DNA of 64,000 nucleotides from Pseudoalteromonas phenolica (GCF_001444405.1 NZ_CP013187.1:1674001-1738000); one strand, 5' to 3'. Counted from the stretch's first letter, positions 50,366-59,935 are shown. The notes: generated from the letters alone by a model not told the origin. A program made the numbers and translations.

Positions 50366-52138
50366 TTATTTATCTGTCATTAACGCCTTGACGTATTTGA
50401 ATGGTGTACTGCCATAGCTTAAAAACTGCTCATGGAACGCTTTTAGGTTAAAGTCATCACCTTGAGCGGCTTTTAACGATTCTCTGAAATCATAAATCTC
50501 TCTGTAACCGCTGTAGTAGCTGGTTAACTGAACTTGGCTTAATGTCGCACGACGCCATTTGCCTTCTGCTTCTGCTTTTTCTTGGAATGCACCGTTCATT
50601 AATAGGTCTAAGCCTTCTTCTTTGCTGATCCCTTTTACTTGAATAGCATAATCTAAGATAGTGTTGCAGATAACACGAAGGTTCCACTTATAGTACATAA
50701 GCCACATTTCTGGCTCAAAGTCACCATAGCCTTCTTCTAGCATCATACGCTCTGTATATACAGCCCAACCTTCTATCATCGCGCCATTTGCAAAAATGCT
50801 CTTAATTAAAGAAGGAGACTCGTTTGAGTAAACTAATTGCGTATAGTGACCAGGAATTGCTTCGTGAATATTTAAAATTTGTAAAATCCAATGGTTATAT
50901 TCTCTTAAATATGACTCAGCTTGCTCATCAGACATGTTATCTAATGGCGTTACATTGTAATACGTGTTTTCTTTTTTATCGTATGGGCCAGGTGCACTAA
51001 TAGATGCACCAGCAAAACCACGCATATACTCAGGAGTTTCACGAACTACCAATGGCTTTTCTGGGTCTAGCGTGATCAGATCTTTTTCTCTGACGAATGC
51101 TTCTAAGTCTGGAATTTGGCGCTTAATTTCAGGCACGAATTCGTCACGAGCAACATGCTTGACCGATAGGTGCTTGATGAGTTTAGCTACTGCATCTCTG
51201 TCTTCAGATGGGCGTTCAGCGTTCGGGAAATACTTAGGCCATAGTTCATCTGTGATCTTAACCATCTCAGCGGTCACGCGATCTTTGTCAGCAACTGCTT
51301 TGTGATACATCTCTTTTGCGCTATACCCTGATTGAATATCTAGTGCGAACTTCTCTTCATAGAGCTTTTCACCAATTCTAAATGAACGTGCGTTCCCATT
51401 TTCTACTAGAGATTTTTCAAGTTCAGTTAAAAAGTTGATGTAACCATTAATTGCGTCTTTTGCAGCATTGAAACGCTTAACAAACAGTGCTTTATCACTA
51501 GAAGATAAATTAGAACCTTTAACTTGAGTTAATAACTCATCTTTTAGCACGCTGAAAGCACCTTTACTTTGGCCGATTGCAAGCTGAGTATATTCTAAAG
51601 TTGGGTTATCAATGTTTGCTTTTGCAGCATCGTAATATGCAGGCACGTATTGAAGACGTTTTAAAACGGTCGCAAACTTTTCGTCATCGGTTTTAAAGCG
51701 GCTATTTAGAATTGTCGCAAAACCACCAGATACATTGTAGTTAGACGGGTTCCATTGCCAACTCTTGAAGGTTTCTGAGTGCCAAATGGTGCGTTTTAAA
51801 GCATTTTCTATTAGGTAATAATCCGTCTTTTGCGCTGTCGGCAATGAGTCTAAATCGAATTTTGCAAGTTCGTTTAATTTTGCATTTGCAAAAGCCAATG
51901 TGCTGTCACGATAGGCTTGATCTGGAATACTGATAATATCATCGTATTTACCATAGCCTGCCCAAGCAGAATGTTCAGGGAACTGTTTCCAATAATCATG
52001 GATAAACTGTTCAGAGAAATTAGCGAAATTTTGTTGTACTTGAACGCTGTTATTTTCAGTTTGTTGTTGACTTGTTTGCGAACAAGCAGTCAGTCCAAGC
52101 GCTGCGACAAGTGCGAGCGAGAGTGCAGTTTTTTTCAT
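50366..52138 (-). CDS. DUF885-family lipoprotein, putative metallopeptidase
   Basis: A 590-residue lipoprotein. The signal MKKTALSLALVAALGLTAC ends in lipobox LTAC. The zinc-binding motif of the family is visible as HEAIPGH with His425, Glu426 and His431, and the third part is YSGYREIYDFRESL near the C-terminus. DUF885 proteins are predicted M1/M32-like metallopeptidases; many Alteromonadales encode several copies. Preceding signature: WKWNPSNYNVSGG-like text near residue 120. It is not obviously in an operon. The substrate is unknown. Confidence 0.88.
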   Translation of the reverse strand: MKKTALSLALVAALGLTACSQTSQQQTENNSVQVQQNFANFSEQFIHDYWKQFPEHSAWAGYGKYDDIISIPDQAYRDSTLAFANAKLNELAKFDLDSLPTAQKTDYYLIENALKRTIWHSETFKSWQWNPSNYNVSGGFATILNSRFKTDDEKFATVLKRLQYVPAYYDAAKANIDNPTLEYTQLAIGQSKGAFSVLKDELLTQVKGSNLSSSDKALFVKRFNAAKDAINGYINFLTELEKSLVENGNARSFRIGEKLYEEKFALDIQSGYSAKEMYHKAVADKDRVTAEMVKITDELWPKYFPNAERPSEDRDAVAKLIKHLSVKHVARDEFVPEIKRQIPDLEAFVREKDLITLDPEKPLVVRETPEYMRGFAGASISAPGPYDKKENTYYNVTPLDNMSDEQAESYLREYNHWILQILNIHEAIPGHYTQLVYSNESPSLIKSIFANGAMIEGWAVYTERMMLEEGYGDFEPEMWLMYYKWNLRVICNTILDYAIQVKGISKEEGLDLLMNGAFQEKAEAEGKWRRATLSQVQLTSYYSGYREIYDFRESLKAAQGDDFNLKAFHEQFLSYGSTPFKYVKALMTDK

Positions 52139-52180
52139 GGGGGTTCCTTGTTAGTGATTCTCATCTATTTTATCAGTTTT

Positions 52181-52654
52181 TTACTGATTAGCCTGTGAAT
52201 CAGGGGTAGAAGGCAAAAAAGCTGCGCCCGATTGCGATTTGCCACACATATCATCTGGGTTATACATAGGGCATTGGGTCATAGACAAACAGCCGCAGCC
52301 AATACAGCCATCGACTTTGTCTCTGATCTGCTCTAAATACTCAATTTGCTTGGTAAGTTGTGCACGCCATCGTTGAGATAAATTTGCCCAATCTTTTTTG
52401 TTGGGAGTTCTATTGTCGGGTAAAGCATCCAAAGTGGCTTTTATGTCCTGCAGTGTGACGCCCATATGTTGAGCCGCTTTTATTACAGCAATTCGTCTGA
52501 GCACATCGGGTTTGTAACGACGCTGGTTACCTTGATTCCGCCAACTTCTGATAAGTCCTTTGGTTTCATAGAAATGGAGAGTCGATACTTTTACGCCAGC
52601 ACGCTTGGCAATATATCCGACAGACAAGGTTGCGTCTTGAAGTGGTTTATTCAT
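52181..52654 (-). CDS. soxR: Redox-sensitive transcriptional activator SoxR
   Basis: About 157 residues from the ATG at 52654; a start 13 codons earlier is possible. The N-terminal MerR-type helix-turn-helix is SVGYIAKRAGVKVSTLHFYETKGLI. The [2Fe-2S] cluster ligands are Cys117, Cys120, Cys122 and Cys128 in CIGCGCLSMTQC, the diagnostic SoxR arrangement. SoxR senses redox-cycling compounds. No soxS is present, as expected outside enterobacteria; the divergent neighbour is a sigma54 activator, and the short 111-bp gap may hold operators of both. Confidence 0.95.
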   Translation of the reverse strand: MNKPLQDATLSVGYIAKRAGVKVSTLHFYETKGLIRSWRNQGNQRRYKPDVLRRIAVIKAAQHMGVTLQDIKATLDALPDNRTPNKKDWANLSQRWRAQLTKQIEYLEQIRDKVDGCIGCGCLSMTQCPMYNPDDMCGKSQSGAAFLPSTPDSQANQ

Positions 52655-52741
52655 TGTAGTCTCAAAAAAACGTCTTTTATCGACTTTAATCATATTTGTC
52701 AGAATTTGCTAATAGTATAACGTGTCAATATGTTACAGTTT

Positions 52742-52757
52742 TCGTGATATTTCACGA
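52742..52757 (+). promoter_or_regulatory. Palindrome TCGTGA-TATT-TCACGA before the sigma54 activator
   Basis: Perfect 6-bp arms around TATT, ending eight bases before the ATG at 52766 and overlapping its AGGA ribosome site. The same pattern recurs at 53124 and 54190, so it is a candidate operator for autoregulation. Confidence 0.6.
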
Positions 52758-52765
52758 GGAATGCT

Positions 52766-54202
52766 ATGTCTCACTTACTTAAACGCCTGTTAAATGACCC
52801 TGAACTACTTCTGAACTCTGTTGGCGAAGGTATTTACGGTTTCGACCTATCTGGTAATGCAGTATTTATAAACCCAGCAGCTGAACGAATGACAGGTTGG
52901 AAAGCCGAAGAGTTAATAGGTAAAAAAATACATCAATACCATCACCATAGCCATGCTGATGGGTCGCCATATCCGGCAGATGAATGCAACATCTACTGCA
53001 CTATGTTTGATGGCAAAGTAAGGCAAATATCTGATGAAGTATTCTGGAGAAAAGATGGTAGTAGTTTCCCAGTGGAATATACCTCTACACCGGTTTTTAA
53101 AGACGGACAAATAATCGGGGCGGTCGCGATATTTCGCGATGTGACCAAGCAGCATGAAGCTGAAAGCGCTTTAAGAGCGGCATTAAAGCAAGTTCAGTCA
53201 TTAACTGAGCAATTAAAAGAAGAAAACTCTTATTTGTTGGAAGAGTTGAATGCAGATTGGCAAGAGTCAGGGTTAGTAGGTCAAAGTCATATATTTCAAA
53301 CCATGCTTGAGCAAATCAACCTTGTCGCACAAACCAGCAGTACAGTGTTGATTTTAGGCGAAAATGGCACAGGTAAAGAACTTGTAGCCAGAAACCTTCA
53401 TAGATTAAGTGACCGCAATACAAAGCCTTTTGTCAAAGTAAATTGTGCTGCGTTTACACCTAGTTTATTAGAGTCAGAACTATTTGGTCATGAAAAAGGG
53501 GCGTTTACTGGTGCAAATGAGAGAAGAAAAGGGCGCTTTGAACTCGCAGATACAGGCTCTTTATTCTTAGATGAAATTGCGGAGCTATCGCTTGAGGCAC
53601 AAAGTAAACTTTTGCGCGTTCTGCAAGAGCAAGAGTTTGAACGTGTAGGTGGCAGCAAAACGCTAAAAGTAGATATTCGTATCATAGCAGCAACCAATAA
53701 AGACTTGTGGCAAATGGTTGGAAAAGGTGAATTTAGAATGGATCTTTATTATAGACTCAATGTCTTTCCTATCAGAGTACCGAGTCTTAAAGAGCGAAAA
53801 GAAGATATTCCATTACTGTGTACAAATCTCATCAATCAGCTGAACAAAAGGCTTGGTAAACACTTAATGGGGCTGACAAAGGCAGCGATAGACAAACTTC
53901 AAGCCTATGATTGGCCCGGCAACATCAGAGAGTTACAAAATATCTTAGAGCGTGAAGCTATTTTGTCTAAAGGGAGGTTAGTGTCAATTACTCAGCCACT
54001 CAATATGACTGATGAGCAAGTGCTTGAAGGACAAAGTCTAAGGCTCGATGAGGCAGAGAGGCTTCATATTGAGCATGTGCTTGAATTAACTAATTGGCGC
54101 ATTGCGGGTCCTAAAGGTGCAGCAATTAAATTAGGACTTCCCGAAAGCACATTACGATCTAAAATGAAAAAACTGAAAATAACTAAAATTCGCGATATAT
54201 AG
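52766..54202 (+). CDS. PAS-containing sigma54-dependent transcriptional activator
   Basis: A 478-residue enhancer-binding protein. A PAS domain (about 12-128) is followed by a short coiled coil (135-165), a sigma54 AAA+ module (about 168-395) and a Fis-type helix-turn-helix (about 435-478). Visible motifs are Walker A GENGTGKE (198-205), the sigma54-contacting GAFTGA (245-250), Walker B SLFLDE (265-270) and DWPGNIRELQN. The PAS domain contains His/Cys residues in HSHADGSPYPADECNIYC, so redox, metal or haem/ligand sensing is conceivable. A sigma54-type promoter lies directly downstream, in front of ccoG, and repeated palindromes flank the gene. It may be the activator of ccoG; the signal is unknown. 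Confidence 0.92.
   Translation: MSHLLKRLLNDPELLLNSVGEGIYGFDLSGNAVFINPAAERMTGWKAEELIGKKIHQYHHHSHADGSPYPADECNIYCTMFDGKVRQISDEVFWRKDGSSFPVEYTSTPVFKDGQIIGAVAIFRDVTKQHEAESALRAALKQVQSLTEQLKEENSYLLEELNADWQESGLVGQSHIFQTMLEQINLVAQTSSTVLILGENGTGKELVARNLHRLSDRNTKPFVKVNCAAFTPSLLESELFGHEKGAFTGANERRKGRFELADTGSLFLDEIAELSLEAQSKLLRVLQEQEFERVGGSKTLKVDIRIIAATNKDLWQMVGKGEFRMDLYYRLNVFPIRVPSLKERKEDIPLLCTNLINQLNKRLGKHLMGLTKAAIDKLQAYDWPGNIRELQNILEREAILSKGRLVSITQPLNMTDEQVLEGQSLRLDEAERLHIEHVLELTNWRIAGPKGAAIKLGLPESTLRSKMKKLKITKIRDI
53124..53139 (+). promoter_or_regulatory. Palindrome TCGCGA-TATT-TCGCGA inside the activator gene
   Basis: Perfect 6-bp arms and the same TATT centre as the site at 52742, within the codons for AIFRDV of the PAS domain. 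It could be an internal operator or chance coding constraint. Confidence 0.35.
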
Positions 54203-54224
54203 CGAAATGCGCGTTATATCGCGT
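54190..54224 (+). promoter_or_regulatory. Two adjacent palindromes, candidate upstream activator sites of ccoG
   Basis: TCGCGA-TATA-TAGCGA at 54190-54205 (one mismatch) and GCGCGT-TATA-TCGCGT at 54209-54224 are centred 19 bp apart. They end about 60 bp upstream of the sigma54-type promoter, the usual place for enhancer sites. Confidence 0.6.
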
Positions 54225-54283
54225 TTGTTGATTTTTAATTTAAATTAAAGTCTAACAAAAACAAAGAGTTAAAAACTTTCAGA

Positions 54284-54300
54284 TTGGACTGAAACTTGCT
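54284..54300 (+). promoter_or_regulatory. Sigma54-type (-24/-12) promoter of ccoG
   Basis: TTGGACTGAAACTTGCT keeps the essential GG and GC at the fixed 12-bp offset and the TTGCT -12 element; the -24 TGGCAC is degenerate in its last bases. It is 36 bp before the ccoG ATG and directly follows a sigma54 activator gene. Confidence 0.7.
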
Positions 54301-54336
54301 CTATGGATATCAATCAATGTTAGTAGAGCAAGTAAT

Positions 54337-55719
54337 ATGAAGTTTGATATTAAAGAAGAAGACATGATCATTAAGCCACATAAATCTGAGGGCCCGATTT
54401 ATGTGCGCGAACAAAAAGGTTTTTTCCAAAAAATCCGTCGTAATCTTGGCTGGGTTTTAATGTTGACCTTTATTGCCATCCCTTGGCTGCAATATAACGG
54501 CCAGCAAGCAGTTTTGTTTGATGTAGGCAGTCAACATTTTAGAATTTTCGGCCTCACATTTTTACCACAAGACTTTATGATTTTGGCTTGGGTATTTATG
54601 GCAGGGGCGTTTGCACTTTTCTTTGTGACCAATTGGCTGGGCCGAGTATGGTGTGGTTATGTGTGCCCACAAACCATTTGGATGCTCATGTTTACTTGGG
54701 TTGAGCACCGTATTGAAGGCAGTCGTAATAAACGCATAAAGCTAGATAAAAGCCCTTGGGGGGCAAAGAAAGTTGCCTTAAAAACTGCAAAACACAGTGC
54801 TTGGTTAGCTATCTCTCTCTTCACTGCTACGTCGTTTATGGCGTATTTTATTCCTGCACAAAAATTATATATCGACATGTTCACTTTAGAATGGTCAGGT
54901 CTAGTGAGTTTTTGGGTATTCTTATTTGCATTTTGTACCTATGGTAATGCTGGGTTTTTAAGAGAAAAAATGTGTACTGTTGCTTGCCCATATTCACGTT
55001 TTCAATCTGTGATGTTTGATAAAGACACACTATTAGTAACCTACGATGCAAAACGCGGCGAATCACGAGGTAAACGTAAACGTAAACAAGATCCAAAAGA
55101 GCTCGGCCTTGGTGACTGCGTTGACTGTAACCTGTGTGTAGAAGTTTGCCCAGCAGGTATTGATATTCGAAATGGTCTGCAATATGAATGTATAAACTGT
55201 GGTTTGTGTATAGACGCTTGTGATGACACGATGGATAAATTTGGCTATGCCAAAGGGTTAATTAAATATCAAAGTGAACACGAAGCATCTGGCAAAAAAA
55301 CCAACCCGTTTAGGCTAAAGTTACTTGGATATGCAACTCTTACTGCGTTGATTATTTTAACTATGGTGGTGTGGGCCTTTAATCGTACTCCAATTGAAGC
55401 ATCGGTTATCCGAGATCGTAATGCGTTATATCGTGTTAACTATGAAGGGTTAGTTGAAAACCCTTATACATTAAGCGTAATCAATAAAACGCAAACCACC
55501 ATGAGCTACACGGTTAGTCTAGAGGGTTTAGAGAATGCTGAACTCAATGTACCTGCTGTGATTGAAATTGAAGGTGGAGAAATGTTGCAAATCCCCGTTA
55601 CCGTAATTAAAGACGGCTACGACTTAAAGCTCAAAGCGACACCAATTAGTTTTACAATTGAGTCTAAGCAAAGAGCAGATATAAAAATAACGAAAGAAAG
55701 TTACTTTTATAAAAACTAA
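54337..55719 (+). CDS. ccoG: Cytochrome c oxidase accessory protein CcoG (FixG/RdxA-type)
   Basis: A 460-residue membrane iron-sulfur protein. Five hydrophobic segments are visible, with RVWCGYVCPQTIWMLMFTWVEHRIEG near residues 105-130. The two ferredoxin clusters are CVDCNLCVEVCP and CINCGLCIDAC (about 265-305), and an Ig-like periplasmic domain fills the C-terminus. CcoG helps reduce and deliver copper for cbb3 oxidase assembly. No ccoNOPQ or ccoI/S is nearby, so it is free-standing here and seems to have its own sigma54 promoter. Confidence 0.93.
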   Translation: MKFDIKEEDMIIKPHKSEGPIYVREQKGFFQKIRRNLGWVLMLTFIAIPWLQYNGQQAVLFDVGSQHFRIFGLTFLPQDFMILAWVFMAGAFALFFVTNWLGRVWCGYVCPQTIWMLMFTWVEHRIEGSRNKRIKLDKSPWGAKKVALKTAKHSAWLAISLFTATSFMAYFIPAQKLYIDMFTLEWSGLVSFWVFLFAFCTYGNAGFLREKMCTVACPYSRFQSVMFDKDTLLVTYDAKRGESRGKRKRKQDPKELGLGDCVDCNLCVEVCPAGIDIRNGLQYECINCGLCIDACDDTMDKFGYAKGLIKYQSEHEASGKKTNPFRLKLLGYATLTALIILTMVVWAFNRTPIEASVIRDRNALYRVNYEGLVENPYTLSVINKTQTTMSYTVSLEGLENAELNVPAVIEIEGGEMLQIPVTVIKDGYDLKLKATPISFTIESKQRADIKITKESYFYKN

Positions 55720-55730
55720 CCAACCATTAT

Positions 55731-55756
55731 GGGGGCCGAAACGAGCCCCTTTTTTA
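55731..55756 (+). terminator. ccoG terminator
   Basis: GGGGC (55732-55736) pairs with GCCCC (55745-55749), followed by TTTTTT; 12 bp after the ccoG stop. Confidence 0.88.
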
Positions 55757-55902
55757 ATGCTACCAAATTATACTTATTTCGAATTTAACAAACTTGTCTT
55801 GGCACCATAAAATTGTGACTGATAGATATCTGAGATAAGTTAATTACGCTAGCTTTGATAAAGGTTCAATCTCATAATTAAACTTAATGTTTTAATGAAA
55901 GT

Positions 55903-56739
55903 TCACTTTTCTTTGAATTCGTTAATTAAGCTCTCTTGTAATCTTTTTGGTACCCACCGTAACATCGTAGAAGCATACACCTGAGATGCTTTTATGGTAT
56001 TTAAACTCTTGTCTACCTGTTTTAAAAAGCGTTTGCTTTCACCTGATTTGTTACAACCAACGAAACCAAGTACTGTTTTTGGCGCCTCAGATATATGTAA
56101 TTGAATAAACTCATTTTCACGATTTAATTGAGATTGCAAATAAAGGTGCTCACCCGGATATCCAATAATTAAATCTACCCTTTTTTTGAGCAACATATAG
56201 GTCAGGCTTTGTAATGAATCTTTACCAGCCCGAATAATCAAATCTTCTTGAGGAATTTTGAGTATTATTTCATCTACATTTTGCCCATATGAACGTTCAG
56301 TAGACTTACCCAACATAAGGTTGTGTTTAAATATTAGATCTTTTAAAGAGGTCGCGGTGATATGATCTGGCATTACTTTACTAGCTACATCTTTGTGCAT
56401 CGCTATGGTAGGTGCTAAACCAATCGTTGAGTACTGTTTAGAAAAATGGAATAGCTTTTTTCTCTGTTCAGTTTTGTATAGGGACAACATACATGTGATT
56501 TGTGAACTATGTTGCAATTCAAATAATGCACGGCTTGACGGAATTAGCATGTAATTGAATTGGTATTCTGGCATCGCTTTTTTCAAAAGATTGATGACTT
56601 CTTCATCTCTGCCTTGCCCTTTATGCGTTCCATCAAAAATATAATAGGGTGCGAAATCCACTTTCAAGAATGTAACGTTTTTTGCTAATGATTGAAAACA
56701 GGTTAAAAAAGCAAAAATAATAATAAAAGTCTTAATCAT
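55903..56739 (-). CDS. Exported solute-binding protein of the SBP_bac_3 type
   Basis: A 278-residue exported protein. Residues 1-19 (MIKTFIIIFAFLTCFQSLA) are a signal peptide. The rest matches type-2 binding folds of the amino-acid class used widely in Alteromonadales: VDFAPYYIFDGTHKGQGRDEEVINLLKKAM, then MLSLYKTEQRKKLFHFSKQY, then RVDLIIGYPGEHLYLQSQ. No transporter gene is adjacent. Many such solitary proteins are of uncertain role; some act as sensors. It is divergent from the hydrolase-like gene at 56934. Confidence 0.78.
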   Translation of the reverse strand: MIKTFIIIFAFLTCFQSLAKNVTFLKVDFAPYYIFDGTHKGQGRDEEVINLLKKAMPEYQFNYMLIPSSRALFELQHSSQITCMLSLYKTEQRKKLFHFSKQYSTIGLAPTIAMHKDVASKVMPDHITATSLKDLIFKHNLMLGKSTERSYGQNVDEIILKIPQEDLIIRAGKDSLQSLTYMLLKKRVDLIIGYPGEHLYLQSQLNRENEFIQLHISEAPKTVLGFVGCNKSGESKRFLKQVDKSLNTIKASQVYASTMLRWVPKRLQESLINEFKEK

Positions 56740-56933
56740 CTTGATACATTTTTATTGCACAGGTGTTAAGTGTAGCAAATGATAAATATAAGATTCTAAA
56801 CAAACAAATTCTTTACAATTATTTATCAAGTGATAGATTGATTAGGAGATAAAATCTCATTGCCAGCTTATCGTTATCAAGTGGTAGAATATGGAAATTA
56901 CAAACAAGAGTCTGAAAATAAGGACCAGTATTT

Positions 56934-57530
56934 ATGCGAACATTAATTGTATCTGACATCTTTGGTTTTACAAATCAGTTAAAAAGCTTTTGTGCCCAAT
57001 TTTCTGGAGAAGTAAAAATTATTTCTCCTTATGATGTGTCTACACCGCTAAATGAGCTCCAAGAGCAATTAATGTATGACAAATTTATAAACCGGCTGGG
57101 TCATGATGGATATGCAGACAAAGTACAAGAAGCGCTTATAAATTTTAGCCCTGACTATATAATTGCTTTTAGTGCTGGTGCAACAGCGGCTTGGCGCGCT
57201 TTGGCCATGACGCCTTTGAAGCGCGTTCAAAAAATGATTGCCTTCTACCCAGGTCAAATCAGGCACTTTACAAGTTTAAATCCAAATTGCCATGTAGATA
57301 TATATTTTCCGGAGGCTGAACAACATTTTGATATAAAGCCGGTTATTGTGGCGTTGAAAACAATTCCTTGCCTTCATGTCATCAAGTCTAGGTATAAACA
57401 TGGCTTTATGAATGAATTGTCAGAAAACTTTAACCGAGATGCTTACCAGCACTACTCCCAGATATGTTTAAAAGAACAACAAAATCTTCAAGAAATAACA
57501 GACAACCACCAACTTTCAGCTCAGGTGTAG
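56934..57530 (+). CDS. Alpha/beta-hydrolase-like protein (dienelactone hydrolase type)
   Basis: A 198-residue soluble protein. RTLIVSDIFGFTNQLKSFCAQ opens like a dienelactone hydrolase, and IIAFSAGATAAWRAL resembles a nucleophile elbow with Ser in an AxSxG context. A late His is in SRYKHGFMNEL, and an acid is likely in DIYFPEAEQHFD. The cap is short. The substrate is unknown. It precedes the TonB receptor by 116 bp. Confidence 0.65.
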   Translation: MRTLIVSDIFGFTNQLKSFCAQFSGEVKIISPYDVSTPLNELQEQLMYDKFINRLGHDGYADKVQEALINFSPDYIIAFSAGATAAWRALAMTPLKRVQKMIAFYPGQIRHFTSLNPNCHVDIYFPEAEQHFDIKPVIVALKTIPCLHVIKSRYKHGFMNELSENFNRDAYQHYSQICLKEQQNLQEITDNHQLSAQV

Positions 57531-57646
57531 ATTATTTTTTCTAATTTACAAGTAGCTTATTGAAAAACAAAGTTAAGTATCTGCTTTGGTCACATAAGAC
57601 ATTTAAACTATACTTCGTTTTGCACACCTAAATCTGCACTGAGAGT

Positions 57647-59896
57647 ATGGAAATGCCTAATTTATCCTCAAAAAAAGTTTTATCAACATTGATATCTGTT
57701 TCTTTAATTCAACCTTTTTATTCATATGCGACCGATAGCATTGAGGTGATCGAAGTTTACGCGCAAAAAAGAAAACAACTAGAAAACAAAGTAAGCATTA
57801 CAGTAAACCAAATTAAAGGTGAGCAGATTAATAATACGGGGCTCAAAGATACTACAGACTTAGGTTTAATGATTTCTGGATTGAAAATTAGTCAAAATGC
57901 AGCTGAAGGTACACCTCCCGCGATAAATATCAGAGGAGTAGGCTTAATAGATTATAACACTGCAAACACGTCACCTATCGCAATCTATTCTGACGGGGCA
58001 TCTGTTGGCTCTGCAAACAATCAACTGCTTAACTTATTTGATATTGAGCAAGTTGAGGTGTTAAAAGGTCCGCAAGGAACATTATTTGGTCGTAACAGCA
58101 CTGGCGGGGCAATACTCATTCGCAGTAAACGTCCTGATGCCGGAGACTATGGCCAATTGACTATAGGAGCTGGAACAGATGCTTTGTATAAAAGTAACGG
58201 CTTTTATAATCTTCAGATAGATGATACCTCAGCTCTAAGAGCGTCGTTTAATCATAACCGCTATGATTATACAAGCCATAACATTTATCCGACTTCGCCT
58301 GAAGCTGGTATGGAGCAAAATGACTTTCGTTTAAGTTATCTAGGTCAATGGGAAAAGATAGAGTGGTATTTAAAGCTAAACTACAGTCATTGGAATGGTA
58401 TTGCCCAACCTGTTGGAAATATAGGTATTTATTCGGACCCAACTAATCGAATTATGTGTTCAGTGCCTGAAATTAATGCAGGAAAGTGTGTTGATGCCTT
58501 TGGTTTCAATGATGGTGTTGATGATTTTTGGGTTGTAAGCGTGAACAATGATTCACCACATCACGGAATAAATAAAGGTTGGACAAGTGAGTTAAACTGG
58601 CAAATACGTGATGAAGTATCTGTTATTTGGTTGAACAGCTTTAACCGTTTAGATAGGCAGCATGCATTCAATTGTGATGGTTCTCCAGCAAGGTTATGTG
58701 AAGGACAGTTGGGTGTTAAATCTGAGGTATTAAATAACGAAATTAGACTAAACTACGAGCTAGGTGATGATCATCTGACTTTAGGATTATTTTCACTCCA
58801 CGAAAGAATTTATCAAAACAATTACAATGACATTTTAAGAGATTTACGTGGTACAGAGTTTGGTGCTAACTCTGCGAATTTCTTTTATGATAATGATCTG
58901 ATTAATAAGTCCTTTGCGATTTTTGGACAGTATGATTGGCAGATTAAAGATGACTTGATTATCACAACAGGTCTTCGTTACTCAGATGAAGTCTTTGAAT
59001 ATGATTCACTTAGTAATATAAATGTTGTAGTTGACACAAATTCGTTAGAGGGGGTTTTGTTACCTTTTTACCATGTGATTGGAAAGGTTGAAGATGATGA
59101 TGTATCAGGAAAGTTTGCGATAATTTACTCTCTAAGTAATAACCATTCAATATTTTATAATTTGAGTAATGGTTATAAAAGTGGTGGTTATAATGGGGGG
59201 TATTTATCAAGTCCAGAACAAGCTATGCTTGCAGATTATGGGCCTGAGGAAATCGTTTCTAATGAAATTGGTGGAAAGTTCATAAATGACGATAAAACCT
59301 TAAAATTAAATTGGGCTTTGTATCATTATAACTACACTGGTCAACAAGTATTTATGAACCAGCCTTCAGCTGTTGAGGGAGCACCACCAATTCAATTACT
59401 TGAAAATGTTGGGAATTCAAAAATATATGGGACGGATATTGATGTTAAATACCGATTGACCGATACGTTAAATACCAGCTTAGGTCTTAGTTACATTCCC
59501 CACGCAGAGTTTGAATCATTCATTGATCCTCTTGGAAACGTATTAACAGATAATCGCCTACCATTTACCTCTGAGGTAAATATCAGTGGGGCAATTACAT
59601 ATAACACTAATTTTGAAAGTAATATTGACGTATCAACAACGCTAGGTTTTGACTATCAATCAGATTACTATTTTGATCAAAACCAAAATATATTAGCTCA
59701 ACAACCAAGTTACACTTTGTGGTATTTAAATAGCCAAGTCGCTTATGAAGACTACCAAGTTAGATTTTGGGTTAAAAATTTGTTTGATAAAGAGTACAGT
59801 CATTTAAAGTTCGATTTATCTAGTTTCTTAGGCATGTTGGAAGACTTTAAAGGCGAAGGTAGGCGTGTAGGTTTAGAGGTTTCTTATAACTTTTAA
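57647..59896 (+). CDS. TonB-dependent outer-membrane receptor
   Basis: A 749-residue receptor. A signal peptide (about 1-29, ending YSYA) and a TonB-box-like SIEVIEVYAQKR lead into a plug domain with PAINIRGVGLIDYNTA, IYSDGASVG, DIEQVEVLKGPQGTLFGRNSTGGAI. Such INIRGV...VLKGPQGTLFGRNSTGG text is typical of receptors common in Alteromonadales and Sphingomonads. The barrel ends with RRVGLEVSYNF, with terminal Phe. The substrate is unknown; TonB-linked glycan or siderophore uptake would fit. It is directly upstream of a 7TMR-DISM hybrid kinase with a 39-bp gap, so they may form one transcript. Confidence 0.88.
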   Translation: MEMPNLSSKKVLSTLISVSLIQPFYSYATDSIEVIEVYAQKRKQLENKVSITVNQIKGEQINNTGLKDTTDLGLMISGLKISQNAAEGTPPAINIRGVGLIDYNTANTSPIAIYSDGASVGSANNQLLNLFDIEQVEVLKGPQGTLFGRNSTGGAILIRSKRPDAGDYGQLTIGAGTDALYKSNGFYNLQIDDTSALRASFNHNRYDYTSHNIYPTSPEAGMEQNDFRLSYLGQWEKIEWYLKLNYSHWNGIAQPVGNIGIYSDPTNRIMCSVPEINAGKCVDAFGFNDGVDDFWVVSVNNDSPHHGINKGWTSELNWQIRDEVSVIWLNSFNRLDRQHAFNCDGSPARLCEGQLGVKSEVLNNEIRLNYELGDDHLTLGLFSLHERIYQNNYNDILRDLRGTEFGANSANFFYDNDLINKSFAIFGQYDWQIKDDLIITTGLRYSDEVFEYDSLSNINVVVDTNSLEGVLLPFYHVIGKVEDDDVSGKFAIIYSLSNNHSIFYNLSNGYKSGGYNGGYLSSPEQAMLADYGPEEIVSNEIGGKFINDDKTLKLNWALYHYNYTGQQVFMNQPSAVEGAPPIQLLENVGNSKIYGTDIDVKYRLTDTLNTSLGLSYIPHAEFESFIDPLGNVLTDNRLPFTSEVNISGAITYNTNFESNIDVSTTLGFDYQSDYYFDQNQNILAQQPSYTLWYLNSQVAYEDYQVRFWVKNLFDKEYSHLKFDLSSFLGMLEDFKGEGRRVGLEVSYNF

Positions 59897-59935
59897 CTAA
59901 ATGATGAATAAATATAAGCTTTTTTGGCCAACTTA

